NCBI RefSeq assembly: GCF_000599605.1
Contig: NZ_AZHT01000023.1
Coordinates: 1 to 34,065, forward strand
Reading direction: 5' to 3'
Length of the DNA stretch: 34,065 bases
Origin: Prevotella sp. HJM029
Lineage (GTDB): Bacteria; Bacteroidota; Bacteroidia; Bacteroidales; Bacteroidaceae
Shown here piece by piece: positions 17,008-25,334 of the stretch. Position 1 is the first letter of the stretch, and every line of letters starts with the position of its first letter. The notes below the pieces were generated by a model. It was not told the DNA's origin. It saw only the letters and a list, made by a program, of their open reading frames with translations, and made no database searches. A program made the position numbers and the translations under genes.

Positions 17008-17706
17008 ATGAGCAATTCTTATTTCCAATTTAAAGAGTTTACGATTCATCAGGAGGCATGTGGCATGAAGGTGGGTACTGATGGCGTGCTGCTGGGCGCA
17101 TGGGCAAAGGGTGGGCAGAATATGTTAGATATCGGTACGGGCACAGGCTTAGTAGCGTTGATGTTGGCACAGCGCTACAGATTGTCGCGCGTGGTGGGCA
17201 TTGAGATTGATGAAGCCTCATTCCTGCAGGCACAGCGCAATGTTGCAGATAGTCCGTTTGCTTCGCGTGTGATGGTGGTTCACAAGGCTTTGCAGCAATT
17301 CTCGCCTGATGAAACGTTTGACAGCATAGTAAGCAATCCACCATTCTTTGTCGATGCATTGCGGGCTTCGGGGGCAAGTCGCTGTGTAGCACGCCATGCA
17401 GATATGCTTTCTTATGCTGATTTATTTGCAGGTGTGACTCGGTTGTTATCTGCAGAGGGTTCCTTTTCTGCCATCATCCCAGCTGATTGTGCTACTGCTT
17501 TTGTGGCAGAGGCTTATCATCATGGTTTGGTACCTACGCGACGGTGTGGTATAAAGACATCGGAATATAAGCCTGTCAAGCGCTATCTGTTGCAGTTTGA
17601 TCGCAAGCCTGTTTACCCCTTGACAGAAGAAACGGCGGTCATGATGATGGGAAACCAACAATCGCCTTGGTATGCGGCGCTCACTCATGACTTTTATATG
17701 CGCTGA
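17008..17706 (+). CDS. trmN6: tRNA1(Val) (adenine-37-N6)-methyltransferase
   Basis: This 232-residue class I S-adenosylmethionine-dependent methyltransferase is of the YfiC/TrmN6 type, which methylates N6 of A37 in tRNA1(Val). Motif I is MLDIGTGTGLVALML (39-53). The acidic residue for AdoMet is in GIEIDEAS (64-71). The N6-adenine signature NPPF is at 110-113, followed by the family-typical FxxxLxASGASRxxARH-like stretch. The N-terminal FQFKEFTIHQ and KVGTDGVLLGAW motifs are also typical. The start at 17008 is the first Met after a non-coding divergent region. No clear promoter element is visible. It stands alone and ends facing dedA. Confidence 0.93.
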   Translation: MSNSYFQFKEFTIHQEACGMKVGTDGVLLGAWAKGGQNMLDIGTGTGLVALMLAQRYRLSRVVGIEIDEASFLQAQRNVADSPFASRVMVVHKALQQFSPDETFDSIVSNPPFFVDALRASGASRCVARHADMLSYADLFAGVTRLLSAEGSFSAIIPADCATAFVAEAYHHGLVPTRRCGIKTSEYKPVKRYLLQFDRKPVYPLTEETAVMMMGNQQSPWYAALTHDFYMR

Positions 17707-17790
17707 TAAATCTACTGATAAATTCATACTACTGATTATACAATTATTTTTCTTATAGTAGTGGTTTGTCTATGATGAACACTGCATAGA

Positions 17791-17825
17791 AAGAAGTGGT
17801 ACATGCAGTGTGCACCACTTTCTTG
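17791..17825. terminator. Terminator between trmN6 and dedA
   Basis: AAGAAGTGGT pairs with ACCACTTTCTT (one T bulged) around a 14-nt region that contains a further short stem. T-rich sequence follows on the + strand and A-rich sequence precedes. It is located between convergent genes, so it may act in both directions. Confidence 0.7.
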
Positions 17826-17850
17826 TTTGCCTATATTTTTCTTATTACGC

Positions 17851-18477
17851 TTAATGCTTTTTACCCTTACACATGCGTTTGAAGAGCAAATAGAGGAGTC
17901 CGATGATGATGAGCCCGATGATGACGAATTTTATGTACTCACCATAGCGCTCGATTTCGCTCTGTAACTGACTCTCTGGCACCACTGTGTGAAGGTACCA
18001 TCCCAACGCAGCCAGGATACAGTTCCATGCGCCAGCACCGAGTGTAGTATAGAGTAGGAATTGCCAGTATTTCATTTTGGCTAAACCTGCAGGGATAGAA
18101 ATGAGATGGCGGATGCCTGGAATGAGGCGGCCCGTGATGGTGGCCACCATGCCGTGGTCATAGAAATATTTCTCACTGTGCTCTACCTTTTGCTGATTGA
18201 GCAGGCAGAGCTTCCCCCATTTGCTGTTAGCAAAACGATAGATGATGGGGCGTCCTAAGTAGTAGCCCGCAAGATAGTTGATGGTGGCACCGCAGTCGGC
18301 TCCAATGGTGGCAAACAAAATCACCAACCAAATGTTGAGGTTTCCGCCAGCGGCATGATAGGCAGCAGGCGAAACAACGAGCTCAGAAGGGACGGGAATG
18401 ACCGTACTTTCTAAAAGCATGAGCAGCCAAATCGTGCCATAATTGAGGTTGCCTAAGAGGCTTGTAATCCAATTCAT
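17851..18477 (-). CDS. DedA-family membrane protein
   Basis: This 208-residue inner-membrane protein is of the DedA/SNARE-associated (VTT) family. It has four to five hydrophobic segments. The conserved acidic motif ESTVIPVPSE is near residue 23, and the reentrant signature GRLIPGIRHLISIPAG near 115 carries the functionally important Arg. Family members take part in lipid-carrier or phospholipid flipping and membrane homeostasis. The Lys-rich C-terminus is cytoplasmic by inference. The start overlaps the TPR gene stop by 4 nt (ATGA), so translation is probably coupled. It is the last gene of glnS-tpr-dedA. Confidence 0.92.
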   Translation of the reverse strand: MNWITSLLGNLNYGTIWLLMLLESTVIPVPSELVVSPAAYHAAGGNLNIWLVILFATIGADCGATINYLAGYYLGRPIIYRFANSKWGKLCLLNQQKVEHSEKYFYDHGMVATITGRLIPGIRHLISIPAGLAKMKYWQFLLYTTLGAGAWNCILAALGWYLHTVVPESQLQSEIERYGEYIKFVIIGLIIIGLLYLLFKRMCKGKKH

Positions 18478-20054
18478 GTTTCTTCGTTTTCGTTATCATT
18501 TTCGTCTTCATCTTCTTCGACGGAGTAATTATATTTGTCTAAAAGATATTTTAGATTGACATAGTATTTTCCAGGGTCTGAGCCCAGAGGAACAGGCTCA
18601 ATGTTGTCCACCAGTACACAGATGGCATCTTGGTCGCCGGCCTCGAACACACGACACATACAGAAATAACTATCGTAGGGATTCTTGTGGAACCGATAGA
18701 AGAGGGCTTTATAAGCCTCAAATGTAGGTCTTTTCGATGCTTCTATATCGCTAAAAAGATACGTCACGATCTCGCTTCCTGCTTCATCATCACCTTCGCT
18801 GAAAAACCGATCCATCATCTCGAAGAGTCTGTTGAGGATGATTTCATCATTATAGCCCTCTTGGTAAATTTCCATGAGAGTATTGATGGCCCAGAAATAT
18901 TCGAAATACTCAAGGGCGATATCCACAGCTTCAAAGGTGGTTTCCATTGGATCATAGATATCGCTCTCTTTCAAGGCTTCTAAGCATTCGATAGCTTCAT
19001 TGTCGCGGTTTAAATGGAAAAGGGCAGTGGCCTTATCTTTCATTACGCGTTCAAATTCGTCGTTGTAAGGCAACCCATCTTCTTCGGCACGCTCGAACAT
19101 TCCGACAGCATCTTCGTAATTCTTTAACATGACGGATACACTCCCCATTCCCGACATCAGCTTGTAATCAATGTGATAACTTTTATCTTTGAGCATGTGG
19201 TTGAAACAATCCATGGCTTCATAGGGCTGATGTCGCTTCAGATAGCATTTGCCTTTAGTGTACCACGCTGTGCTTAGCTCGGGATTGATAGCTAACGCAA
19301 ACTCGCAACTCTCAAAACTCTCTTTGTATTGCTTTGTCTTGTATTGTGTCTCGGCCAAGTAGCCCCAGTCGAAAGCAGAATAAGGCTGCCGCTCAACTAA
19401 TTTTTTGTGCACTTTTGCAGCATCGGCATAGCGCAGCCGATTCCATTTGATGGTAGCCAATAAGTCAAAATAGTCACTATCTTCCTTGTCTTTGCAGCGT
19501 GAGAGCCATTCATCGGCACGTTTGGGTAGGAGCAACCTATCGAAGCTCTCTGCAATTTCCATATAGGCTTCGTCGGAAAGTTCTATGTTATGGTTGGCAA
19601 CGTGCTGCCACAACCGCTCGTCAGCCGCATCATTTTCATTGTGTTTCCAAATGCTGTCGGTTGTCTTCTTTAATAGGACTCGTGCCAAGGTTAGCACGTA
19701 GTCCTCAGTATCTTGATCTGAAATACGCTCTACAAGCTCTTTGGCTTCAGTAAGATATTGTTGATTGAGATTGGTTTCGTGAAAGAAGTATTTTTCTTCG
19801 TCAACCTTATCTAATAACAATTCTATCTTATAATTCAAGAAGTCATCGTCATCTGGAAAAAGCTGTAGTGCGTAATCCACAGCCTCTTCAGCCGCCTGAT
19901 CATCACCCTCATCGTATTGATAGTGTTGTGCGATGTCCCAAAGAAGTGTTGAGTCAATGTAGACAATCTTTCCCTCCTTTTGGGCGTTTTCATATTGCAA
20001 TAGTGCCTGTTGCAAGGTGGCTTCGTCGCTCAAGTCAAGTGGATTCGGGGACAT
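18474..20054 (-). CDS. Acidic tetratricopeptide-repeat protein
   Basis: This 526-residue protein has no signal peptide or membrane segment. TPR-like helical pairs are recognisable from about residue 60 to 340, for example AFDWGYLAETQYKTKQYKES and the following repeat with STAWYTKGKCYLKRHQPYEA, about 34 residues apart. The C-terminus is very acidic, ending in a run of Glu, Asp and Asn. It is probably a cytoplasmic scaffold or adaptor; no enzymatic domain is seen and no specific partner can be named. It lies 22 nt downstream of glnS and overlaps dedA by 4 nt. Confidence 0.88.
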   Translation of the reverse strand: MSPNPLDLSDEATLQQALLQYENAQKEGKIVYIDSTLLWDIAQHYQYDEGDDQAAEEAVDYALQLFPDDDDFLNYKIELLLDKVDEEKYFFHETNLNQQYLTEAKELVERISDQDTEDYVLTLARVLLKKTTDSIWKHNENDAADERLWQHVANHNIELSDEAYMEIAESFDRLLLPKRADEWLSRCKDKEDSDYFDLLATIKWNRLRYADAAKVHKKLVERQPYSAFDWGYLAETQYKTKQYKESFESCEFALAINPELSTAWYTKGKCYLKRHQPYEAMDCFNHMLKDKSYHIDYKLMSGMGSVSVMLKNYEDAVGMFERAEEDGLPYNDEFERVMKDKATALFHLNRDNEAIECLEALKESDIYDPMETTFEAVDIALEYFEYFWAINTLMEIYQEGYNDEIILNRLFEMMDRFFSEGDDEAGSEIVTYLFSDIEASKRPTFEAYKALFYRFHKNPYDSYFCMCRVFEAGDQDAICVLVDNIEPVPLGSDPGKYYVNLKYLLDKYNYSVEEDEDENDNENEET

Positions 20055-20076
20055 GGTGTGCGAATGTTTTGATGTA

Positions 20077-21795
20077 TCAGTTCTTGTTACTCTGCTTGGC
20101 CCAAGTGTCTTTCAGCCCCACGGTTTTGTTAAACACAAGATGTTCTGGAGTTGTGTCTAAATCGGCCATGAAGTAACCTGTGCGTTGGAATTGCAAATAT
20201 TCACCTGGTTTGCGTGCAGAAGCATAGTCTTCAACATAGCAATTGGTGCGCACCATGAGACTATTGGGGTTGAGCAGTTCGCGGAAATCGCGTTCATCGG
20301 CTGAAGGGTTTTCTACGCTGAACAGGCGGTCGTACTCTCTCACTTCGGCGGGTTGGCAATGGTTGACAGCCACCCAATGTAACGTGCCTTTTACTTTTCG
20401 GTTAGCACCTTCCATGCCGCTCTTGCTGTTGGGGTCGTACTCAGCCTGGATTTCAGTGATATTACCTTCGGCATCTTTTGTACAGCCAGTACACTTCACG
20501 ATGTAGGCGTTTTTTAATCTTACTTCTTTGCCTGGTGTCATGCGGAAGAACTTCTTCGGCGCATCTTCCATAAAGTCGGCGCGCTCAATCCACAATTCTT
20601 TAGCAAAGGTGATGGTATGGCTCTTGCTATTCTCGTCTTCGGGATTATCGATGGCCTCCATCTCCTCGGTTTGGTTGTCGGGATAGTTGGTGATGACCAA
20701 TTTCACCGGGTCGAGCACAGCACTCACGCGAATAGCTTTCTTATTTAAATCCTCACGCACGCTGGCTTCAAGCAATGCCATGTCGTTGAGGGCATCGAAT
20801 TTTGTGTAGCCAATCGAGTTGATAAACATGCGGATGCTCTCAGGGCTATAGCCACGACGGCGCATGCCCGTGAGTGTCGGCATACGTGGATCATCCCATC
20901 CGCTCACCAAGTGCTCATCGACCAAAGTGTGGAGTTTGCGTTTGCTCATCACAGTGTAGGTGAGGTTCAAACGATTGAACTCAATCTGTCGCGGCCGGTT
21001 GTCGTGCAGCTTGTCGGCAGTTCCATCCATCTCTTTTAAGAAGTCGATAAACTTATCATAGAGTGGGCGATGGGGTACAAACTCTAAGGTACAAATCGAA
21101 TGGGTCACACCCTCGAAGTAGTCGCTCTGTCCGTGAGCAAAATCATACATTGGGTAGCAGTGCCATTTTGTCCCAGTGCGGTGATGGGGTGTCTGAATGA
21201 TGCGATAGATGATGGGGTCGCGAAAGTGCATATTGTCATTGGCCATGTCGAGTTTGGCGCGCAACACCATGCTACCTTCTACAGCTTCGGGTGTGTTCAT
21301 TTGGTGAAACAAAGCTAAGTTTTCTTCTATCGGGCGATTGCGATAGGGACTTTCTATACCAGGAGTTGTGGGTGTTCCTTTCTGTTGTGCAATGGCTTCG
21401 CTGCTTTGCTCGTCAACGTAGGCCAGACCTTTCTTAATCAGCCAAATGGCAAAGTCCCAAAGTTTTTCAAAATAGTCTGAAGCGTAGAAAATCTCACCCC
21501 ATTGGAAGCCCAACCATTGGATGTCGCTCAGGATGTTCTCCACATATTCGTTGTTTTCCTTGCTGGGGTTGGTGTCGTCGAAGCGTAGGTTGCAAATACC
21601 ATGATATTTCTCGGCTACGCCAAAGTCCATGCAAATTGCTTTTGCGTGGCCAATGTGTAAATATCCGTTAGGCTCAGGCGGAAAGCGCGTTTGGATGCGA
21701 CCGCCGTTTTTGCCGGCAGCCAAATCGTCTTCAACCAATTGTTCTACGAAACTGATGCTTTTCTTCTCGTCGTTATTTTCTGTTTTTATCGCCAT
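20077..21795 (-). CDS. glnS: Glutaminyl-tRNA synthetase
   Basis: GlnRS charges tRNA(Gln) with glutamine. The 572-residue protein is a class I synthetase with the HIGH-type motif PPEPNGYLHIGH (39-50) and the KMSKS-type motif VMSKRK (282-287). The GlnRS-specific features RFDDTNP and CTLEF...HRPLYDKF are present. The two C-terminal beta-barrel anticodon-binding domains follow residue 340. Direct charging implies that this organism does not rely on GatCAB for Gln-tRNA(Gln). It leads a leftward operon with a TPR protein and DedA, from a clear promoter. Confidence 0.97.
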   Translation of the reverse strand: MAIKTENNDEKKSISFVEQLVEDDLAAGKNGGRIQTRFPPEPNGYLHIGHAKAICMDFGVAEKYHGICNLRFDDTNPSKENNEYVENILSDIQWLGFQWGEIFYASDYFEKLWDFAIWLIKKGLAYVDEQSSEAIAQQKGTPTTPGIESPYRNRPIEENLALFHQMNTPEAVEGSMVLRAKLDMANDNMHFRDPIIYRIIQTPHHRTGTKWHCYPMYDFAHGQSDYFEGVTHSICTLEFVPHRPLYDKFIDFLKEMDGTADKLHDNRPRQIEFNRLNLTYTVMSKRKLHTLVDEHLVSGWDDPRMPTLTGMRRRGYSPESIRMFINSIGYTKFDALNDMALLEASVREDLNKKAIRVSAVLDPVKLVITNYPDNQTEEMEAIDNPEDENSKSHTITFAKELWIERADFMEDAPKKFFRMTPGKEVRLKNAYIVKCTGCTKDAEGNITEIQAEYDPNSKSGMEGANRKVKGTLHWVAVNHCQPAEVREYDRLFSVENPSADERDFRELLNPNSLMVRTNCYVEDYASARKPGEYLQFQRTGYFMADLDTTPEHLVFNKTVGLKDTWAKQSNKN

Positions 21796-21822
21796 AATAT
21801 TGTCTGCTTTGTTTTATGGGTG

Positions 21823-21853
21823 CAAAGATAAACGAAAGACGTGGAAAAGCAAA
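21823..21853 (-). promoter_or_regulatory. Promoter of glnS operon
   Basis: On the minus strand TTTG (21853-21850) is followed after 19 nt by TATCTTTG (21830-21823). Both parts match the Bacteroidota consensus. The leader is about 24 nt. Confidence 0.8.
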
Positions 21854-22059
21854 GGAAAAACCTATATTTCTTGCTTCTCGGTTGTCGTTGCCTCCTAAAT
21901 GGCTCGTACTTTTTATGGTGTCGTGTGTCAGAATGGATTGGTGGGAACTTCGCTGCATTCGACCCAAGCGAAAAGTAGCTGGCGGGAATTCTCGATAGGT
22001 TTATCCGATACAGGAAAAAGCCTGTTGAAGTGTTAAGTTGTTAAAAATAAGAATGACGA
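21854..22059. other. Non-coding divergent region glnS / sulfatase
   Basis: Together with the two flanking promoters this makes a 348-bp gap. I see no gene, tRNA or riboswitch in it. The only structure is a small ACAGG...CCTGT hairpin near 22013-22025. Short open frames here lack any recognisable content. Confidence 0.5.
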
Positions 22060-22091
22060 TTTGTTTTATCCTGCGAAATCAACTACCTTTG
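22060..22091 (+). promoter_or_regulatory. Promoter of the sulfatase-PAP2-trmO operon
   Basis: TTTG at 22060-22063 and TACCTTTG at 22084-22091, 20 nt apart, match the Bacteroidota consensus. Transcription would begin near 22096, giving a leader of about 48 nt, longer than for other genes in the window. Confidence 0.8.
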
Positions 22092-22143
22092 CGACACACT
22101 TTGAGAAAACTATCGACAAAACGATTTGTAGCAAAACGATTAT

Positions 22144-23967
22144 ATGAGAAAAAGCATACTGAAATTGGTAACGCTCTATTTGGCTTGGTTGCTTTTGTTT
22201 CTTTTGCAAAAGCCTTGCTTCATGTTAGTTTATCGTGACCTGTTTCGGGGCGAGCGTGTGGATAGCTTGTTTCAAGTGATGCTCCACGGATTACCTTTAG
22301 ACTTTTCTGTCGCGGCCTATTTTACCCTCTTCCCTGGTTTGTTGCTCATAGCACAACTATGGTTCACACGCATGTCGCGGTGGTCTTGGCGCATTTATTT
22401 TGCGCTTGTAGCAGGCATCTATGCCGTCACATTTCTGCTCAATCTCGTTTTATATCGTTACTGGGGGTTCCCTTTAGACACCACACCTTTTTATTACTTC
22501 CTCTCTTCGCCCGCCGACGCTTTTGCTAGTGTGAGTGGTTGGTTAGTGGCGTTGGGCATTGGCGCGGCATTAGTGCTGGCAGTTCTCGTGTGGTGGCTGA
22601 TGATGAGTCTTGTTGGTGGAGCGCGGCTTCCGTGGTATCCGTTGCAGCGGCGCTTGGGCTACAGCGTTGTACTGCTGCTCTGTGTCGGCCTGCTCATTCT
22701 GCCCATGCGCGGCGGGATCACCGTCTCGGTAATGAATACTGGTGAGGCCTATTTCAGTGCCAACATGCGCCTCAATCATGCGGCCATCAATCCCGTTTTC
22801 AGTCTGTTGGAAAGCTATTCAAAGCAGGTTGATTTTGCGGCTCAATATCGGTTTATGCCCGAGAAGCAGGCGCGCAAGATTTTTCGCTCGATGGTTTGCA
22901 CACGGCGTGCGAATAGCGACACTTTGCTTAGCACACGGCATCCCAACATCTATATCGTGATTTTGGAGAGCTTCTCCCGCAAGGTGATGGAGACCGATGC
23001 CACGCCCCATTTAAATGCGCTGTGCAAGGAAGGACTCTTTTTCGATAATTTCTATGCAAACAGCTTCCGCACCGATCGTGGAATCTTGTCCATTTTGAGT
23101 GGTTATCCGGCCCAGCCCACGACAAGTCTCATGCGCTATCCTGCAAAGACCGACAAGCTGCCGTCCATCGGCAAAATGTTGCAGCAGCAGGGCTACGCCT
23201 TGCATTATTATTATGGTGGCGATGCCAACTTCACTAACATGCGCTCCTATCTCACGGGCATGGGCTTCACCCACATTGTGTCCGATGGCGATTTTCCACT
23301 TTCTGCGCGGCTCAGCAAGTGGGGAGTGCCCGACCATCTGGTGTTTCAGCGTGCGCTGGATGATGCAAAGAAGGCTGCTCGGGCACAAGCGTTGCCACCC
23401 CAGCTGAATGTGATTCAAACGAGCAGTTCGCACGAGCCTTTCGATGTGCCTTACCATCGTTTGCCCAATAAAATCCTCAACGCCTTTGCTTACACCGACG
23501 CCTGGGTGGGACACTTTGTTGCCGCGCTGAAGAAGTTGCCGCAATGGCGCAACACATTGGTCATCATCTTGCCCGACCATTTAGGATGCTATCCCGAGAA
23601 CATCAGCAGCACCACACCTCAACGCTATCACATCCCGATGTTGTGGCTCGGCGGAGCGGTGAAGCGGGCGCAGGTGGTGTCGCAATTTGGTTCGCAGCAC
23701 GATTTGGCCGCCACGCTCTTAGGACAATTGGGCTTGTCGCATGAACCTTTTCTTTTCAGCAAAGATTTGTTCGATGCGCACGCCCCTCATTTTGCCTTCT
23801 TCACCTCGCCCGACATCTGGGGCATGGTGACAGCCGAGCAGCAAATGGTGTATGACAATGCGGCGCAGCGTGTGGTTTATCGTGCGGGAAGCGGTGCCGC
23901 ACTGCCGTTTGAAGCAGCTGGAAAAGCCTATTTACAAGAACTCTATAATGACATTGCGAAACGATGA
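22144..23967 (+). CDS. LTA-synthase-like membrane sulfatase/phosphotransferase
   Basis: This 607-residue protein is of the alkaline phosphatase superfamily with LtaS-like architecture. About five N-terminal helices (around 6-30, 50-72, 83-106, 132-156 and 170-188) are followed by an extracytoplasmic sulfatase domain from residue 265. Metal and catalytic residues can be placed by comparison with LtaS: Glu275 in LESFS, Thr310 in SFRTDRG as nucleophile, His430 in SSSHEPF, and Asp478-His479 in LPDHLG. Gram-negative relatives transfer phosphoglycerol or phosphoethanolamine to glycans or lipids. Lipoteichoic acid itself is not expected in Bacteroidota, so the acceptor is unknown. The stop overlaps the PAP2 gene by 4 nt. 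Confidence 0.88.
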   Translation: MRKSILKLVTLYLAWLLLFLLQKPCFMLVYRDLFRGERVDSLFQVMLHGLPLDFSVAAYFTLFPGLLLIAQLWFTRMSRWSWRIYFALVAGIYAVTFLLNLVLYRYWGFPLDTTPFYYFLSSPADAFASVSGWLVALGIGAALVLAVLVWWLMMSLVGGARLPWYPLQRRLGYSVVLLLCVGLLILPMRGGITVSVMNTGEAYFSANMRLNHAAINPVFSLLESYSKQVDFAAQYRFMPEKQARKIFRSMVCTRRANSDTLLSTRHPNIYIVILESFSRKVMETDATPHLNALCKEGLFFDNFYANSFRTDRGILSILSGYPAQPTTSLMRYPAKTDKLPSIGKMLQQQGYALHYYYGGDANFTNMRSYLTGMGFTHIVSDGDFPLSARLSKWGVPDHLVFQRALDDAKKAARAQALPPQLNVIQTSSSHEPFDVPYHRLPNKILNAFAYTDAWVGHFVAALKKLPQWRNTLVIILPDHLGCYPENISSTTPQRYHIPMLWLGGAVKRAQVVSQFGSQHDLAATLLGQLGLSHEPFLFSKDLFDAHAPHFAFFTSPDIWGMVTAEQQMVYDNAAQRVVYRAGSGAALPFEAAGKAYLQELYNDIAKR

Positions 23968-24641
23968 ACGAATGGTTTACAACATTTTTACAAGCATTAC
24001 AAACAATAGATGTTAGCATCCTCTTGGCCATCAATCATGCCCACGCACCCTTTTGGGATGCGGTGATGTGGCTGGTGAGCGAGAAATGGGTGTGGCTGCC
24101 TTTTTATGTTTCCTTGCTCTTTGTGGTGTGGAAAAATTATTCATGGAAAGCCTGCTGCGTGGTGTTTGTCTCCATCGGTCTGTTGTTGTTGCTCACCGAT
24201 TTCTATACGTCCCACTTTCTGCGCCCCGAGATGGCACGCCTGCGCCCTTGCAATTTGGCCAATCCGCTGAGTGCTTCGATACGCGTTATCGATGGCTATC
24301 GCAGTGGCCCTTATGGCTTTCCTTCCTCACATGCCGGCAACGCGTGGGCCTTGGTTTTTGTCATGGCCTATTTTCTTCGCAGTCGGCTCATCGTGGGTTT
24401 CTTGGTCTTTTGGGCCATCGCGATGTGTTATAGCCGCATGTATCTTGGCGTGCATTATTTCAGCGATTTGTTAGGCGGTTTTTCTTTGGCTTTCTTGGGC
24501 GGAGGCATCATGGCCTTGGTGTTGCGCAAACGTCACATCGTCTGCCCAACCCATCAGCTGCAGGGGGTGAAGGTGCCCCTTTTTGTGGGTGGCGCCACCT
24601 TTCTCATTCTCTTTGTTGCAGCCATCTTTTATCGTCCATGA
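23964..24641 (+). CDS. PAP2-family membrane phosphatase
   Basis: This 225-residue integral membrane phosphatase is of the type-2 phosphatidic acid phosphatase superfamily. All three motifs are present: C1 R-x6-RP (Arg87 to Pro95), C2 PSSH (120-123) and C3 SRxYLGVHxxSD (Ser157-Asp168, with His164). Five to six helices surround them. Possible substrates are undecaprenyl pyrophosphate, phosphatidylglycerol phosphate or lipid A phosphate; the sequence does not decide. It is translationally coupled by ATGA overlaps to both neighbours. Being next to an LtaS-like transferase suggests that the two handle linked lipid-phosphate intermediates, which is inference. Confidence 0.92.
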   Translation: MNEWFTTFLQALQTIDVSILLAINHAHAPFWDAVMWLVSEKWVWLPFYVSLLFVVWKNYSWKACCVVFVSIGLLLLLTDFYTSHFLRPEMARLRPCNLANPLSASIRVIDGYRSGPYGFPSSHAGNAWALVFVMAYFLRSRLIVGFLVFWAIAMCYSRMYLGVHYFSDLLGGFSLAFLGGGIMALVLRKRHIVCPTHQLQGVKVPLFVGGATFLILFVAAIFYRP

Positions 24642-25324
24642 AGCTCGAACCCATAGCTCATTTTCATTCGCCGTTTGCCACAAAATTTGGTGTGCCCAAG
24701 CAAAGCGGCATTGTTGAAGCATTGTGCGGAACGATTGTGTTTGTGCCCGCCTATCGCAATGCTGATGCGCTGCGGGGCATAGACGCATTTGATTTTCTGT
24801 GGCTCATTTGGGCTTTCCATGCCAACAAGCATGCCGCCCACAGCCCCATGGTGCGCCCGCCGCGTTTGGGTGGCAATCAGCGTGTGGGTGTGTTTGCTTC
24901 GCGCAGCCCTTTCCGTCCCAATCCGTTGGGATTGTCGTCGGTGCAGTTGGAGCGCGTAGAGTGGGAGAGCCCACAAGGACCGGTGCTGCATGTGCGTGGG
25001 GCCGACTTGATGGATGGCACTCCCATTTTCGACATTAAGCCCTATGTGACCTATGCCGATGCCCATCCTCAGGCGCGTAGCGGCTTTGTCGACGACCATG
25101 CGTGGCAACGTCTGACGGTGGTGTTGCCCGATGCGCAACGCGAACAGTTGCAAAAACAAGGATTTAACGCGCAACAAATAGAGGAGTTGCTGGCTGTACT
25201 GGCCGAAGATCCGCGACCGCCTTATCAGCACGATGCGCAAAAGGTCTATGGCATGCTGTTCTATGGTGTTGATGTTCGTTTCAGTGTCAACGAACAGGTG
25301 CTCACAATCGTTTCTTGCTCTTGA
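24638..25324 (+). CDS. trmO: tRNA (N6-threonylcarbamoyladenosine-37) methyltransferase TrmO
   Basis: This 228-residue protein is of the TsaA/YaeB (UPF0066) family. TrmO adds a methyl group to t6A37 of tRNA(Thr) using S-adenosylmethionine. The signature FASRSPFRPNPLG (86-98) and DLMDGTPIFDIKPY (123-136) identify the beta-barrel catalytic domain. The C-terminal part includes LAEDPRPPYQ and the family-typical end. Length agrees with E. coli TrmO. The start overlaps the PAP2 stop by 4 nt. It is the last gene of the operon and is followed within 10 bp by hairpin array C, whose final unit is a perfect terminator. Confidence 0.93.
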   Translation: MKLEPIAHFHSPFATKFGVPKQSGIVEALCGTIVFVPAYRNADALRGIDAFDFLWLIWAFHANKHAAHSPMVRPPRLGGNQRVGVFASRSPFRPNPLGLSSVQLERVEWESPQGPVLHVRGADLMDGTPIFDIKPYVTYADAHPQARSGFVDDHAWQRLTVVLPDAQREQLQKQGFNAQQIEELLAVLAEDPRPPYQHDAQKVYGMLFYGVDVRFSVNEQVLTIVSCS

Positions 25325-25334
25325 AGATGTAAAA

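Noticed and set aside
22038-22238. 66-residue ORF before the sulfatase gene
   Set aside because: It starts upstream of the predicted transcription start and overlaps the sulfatase gene in another frame.
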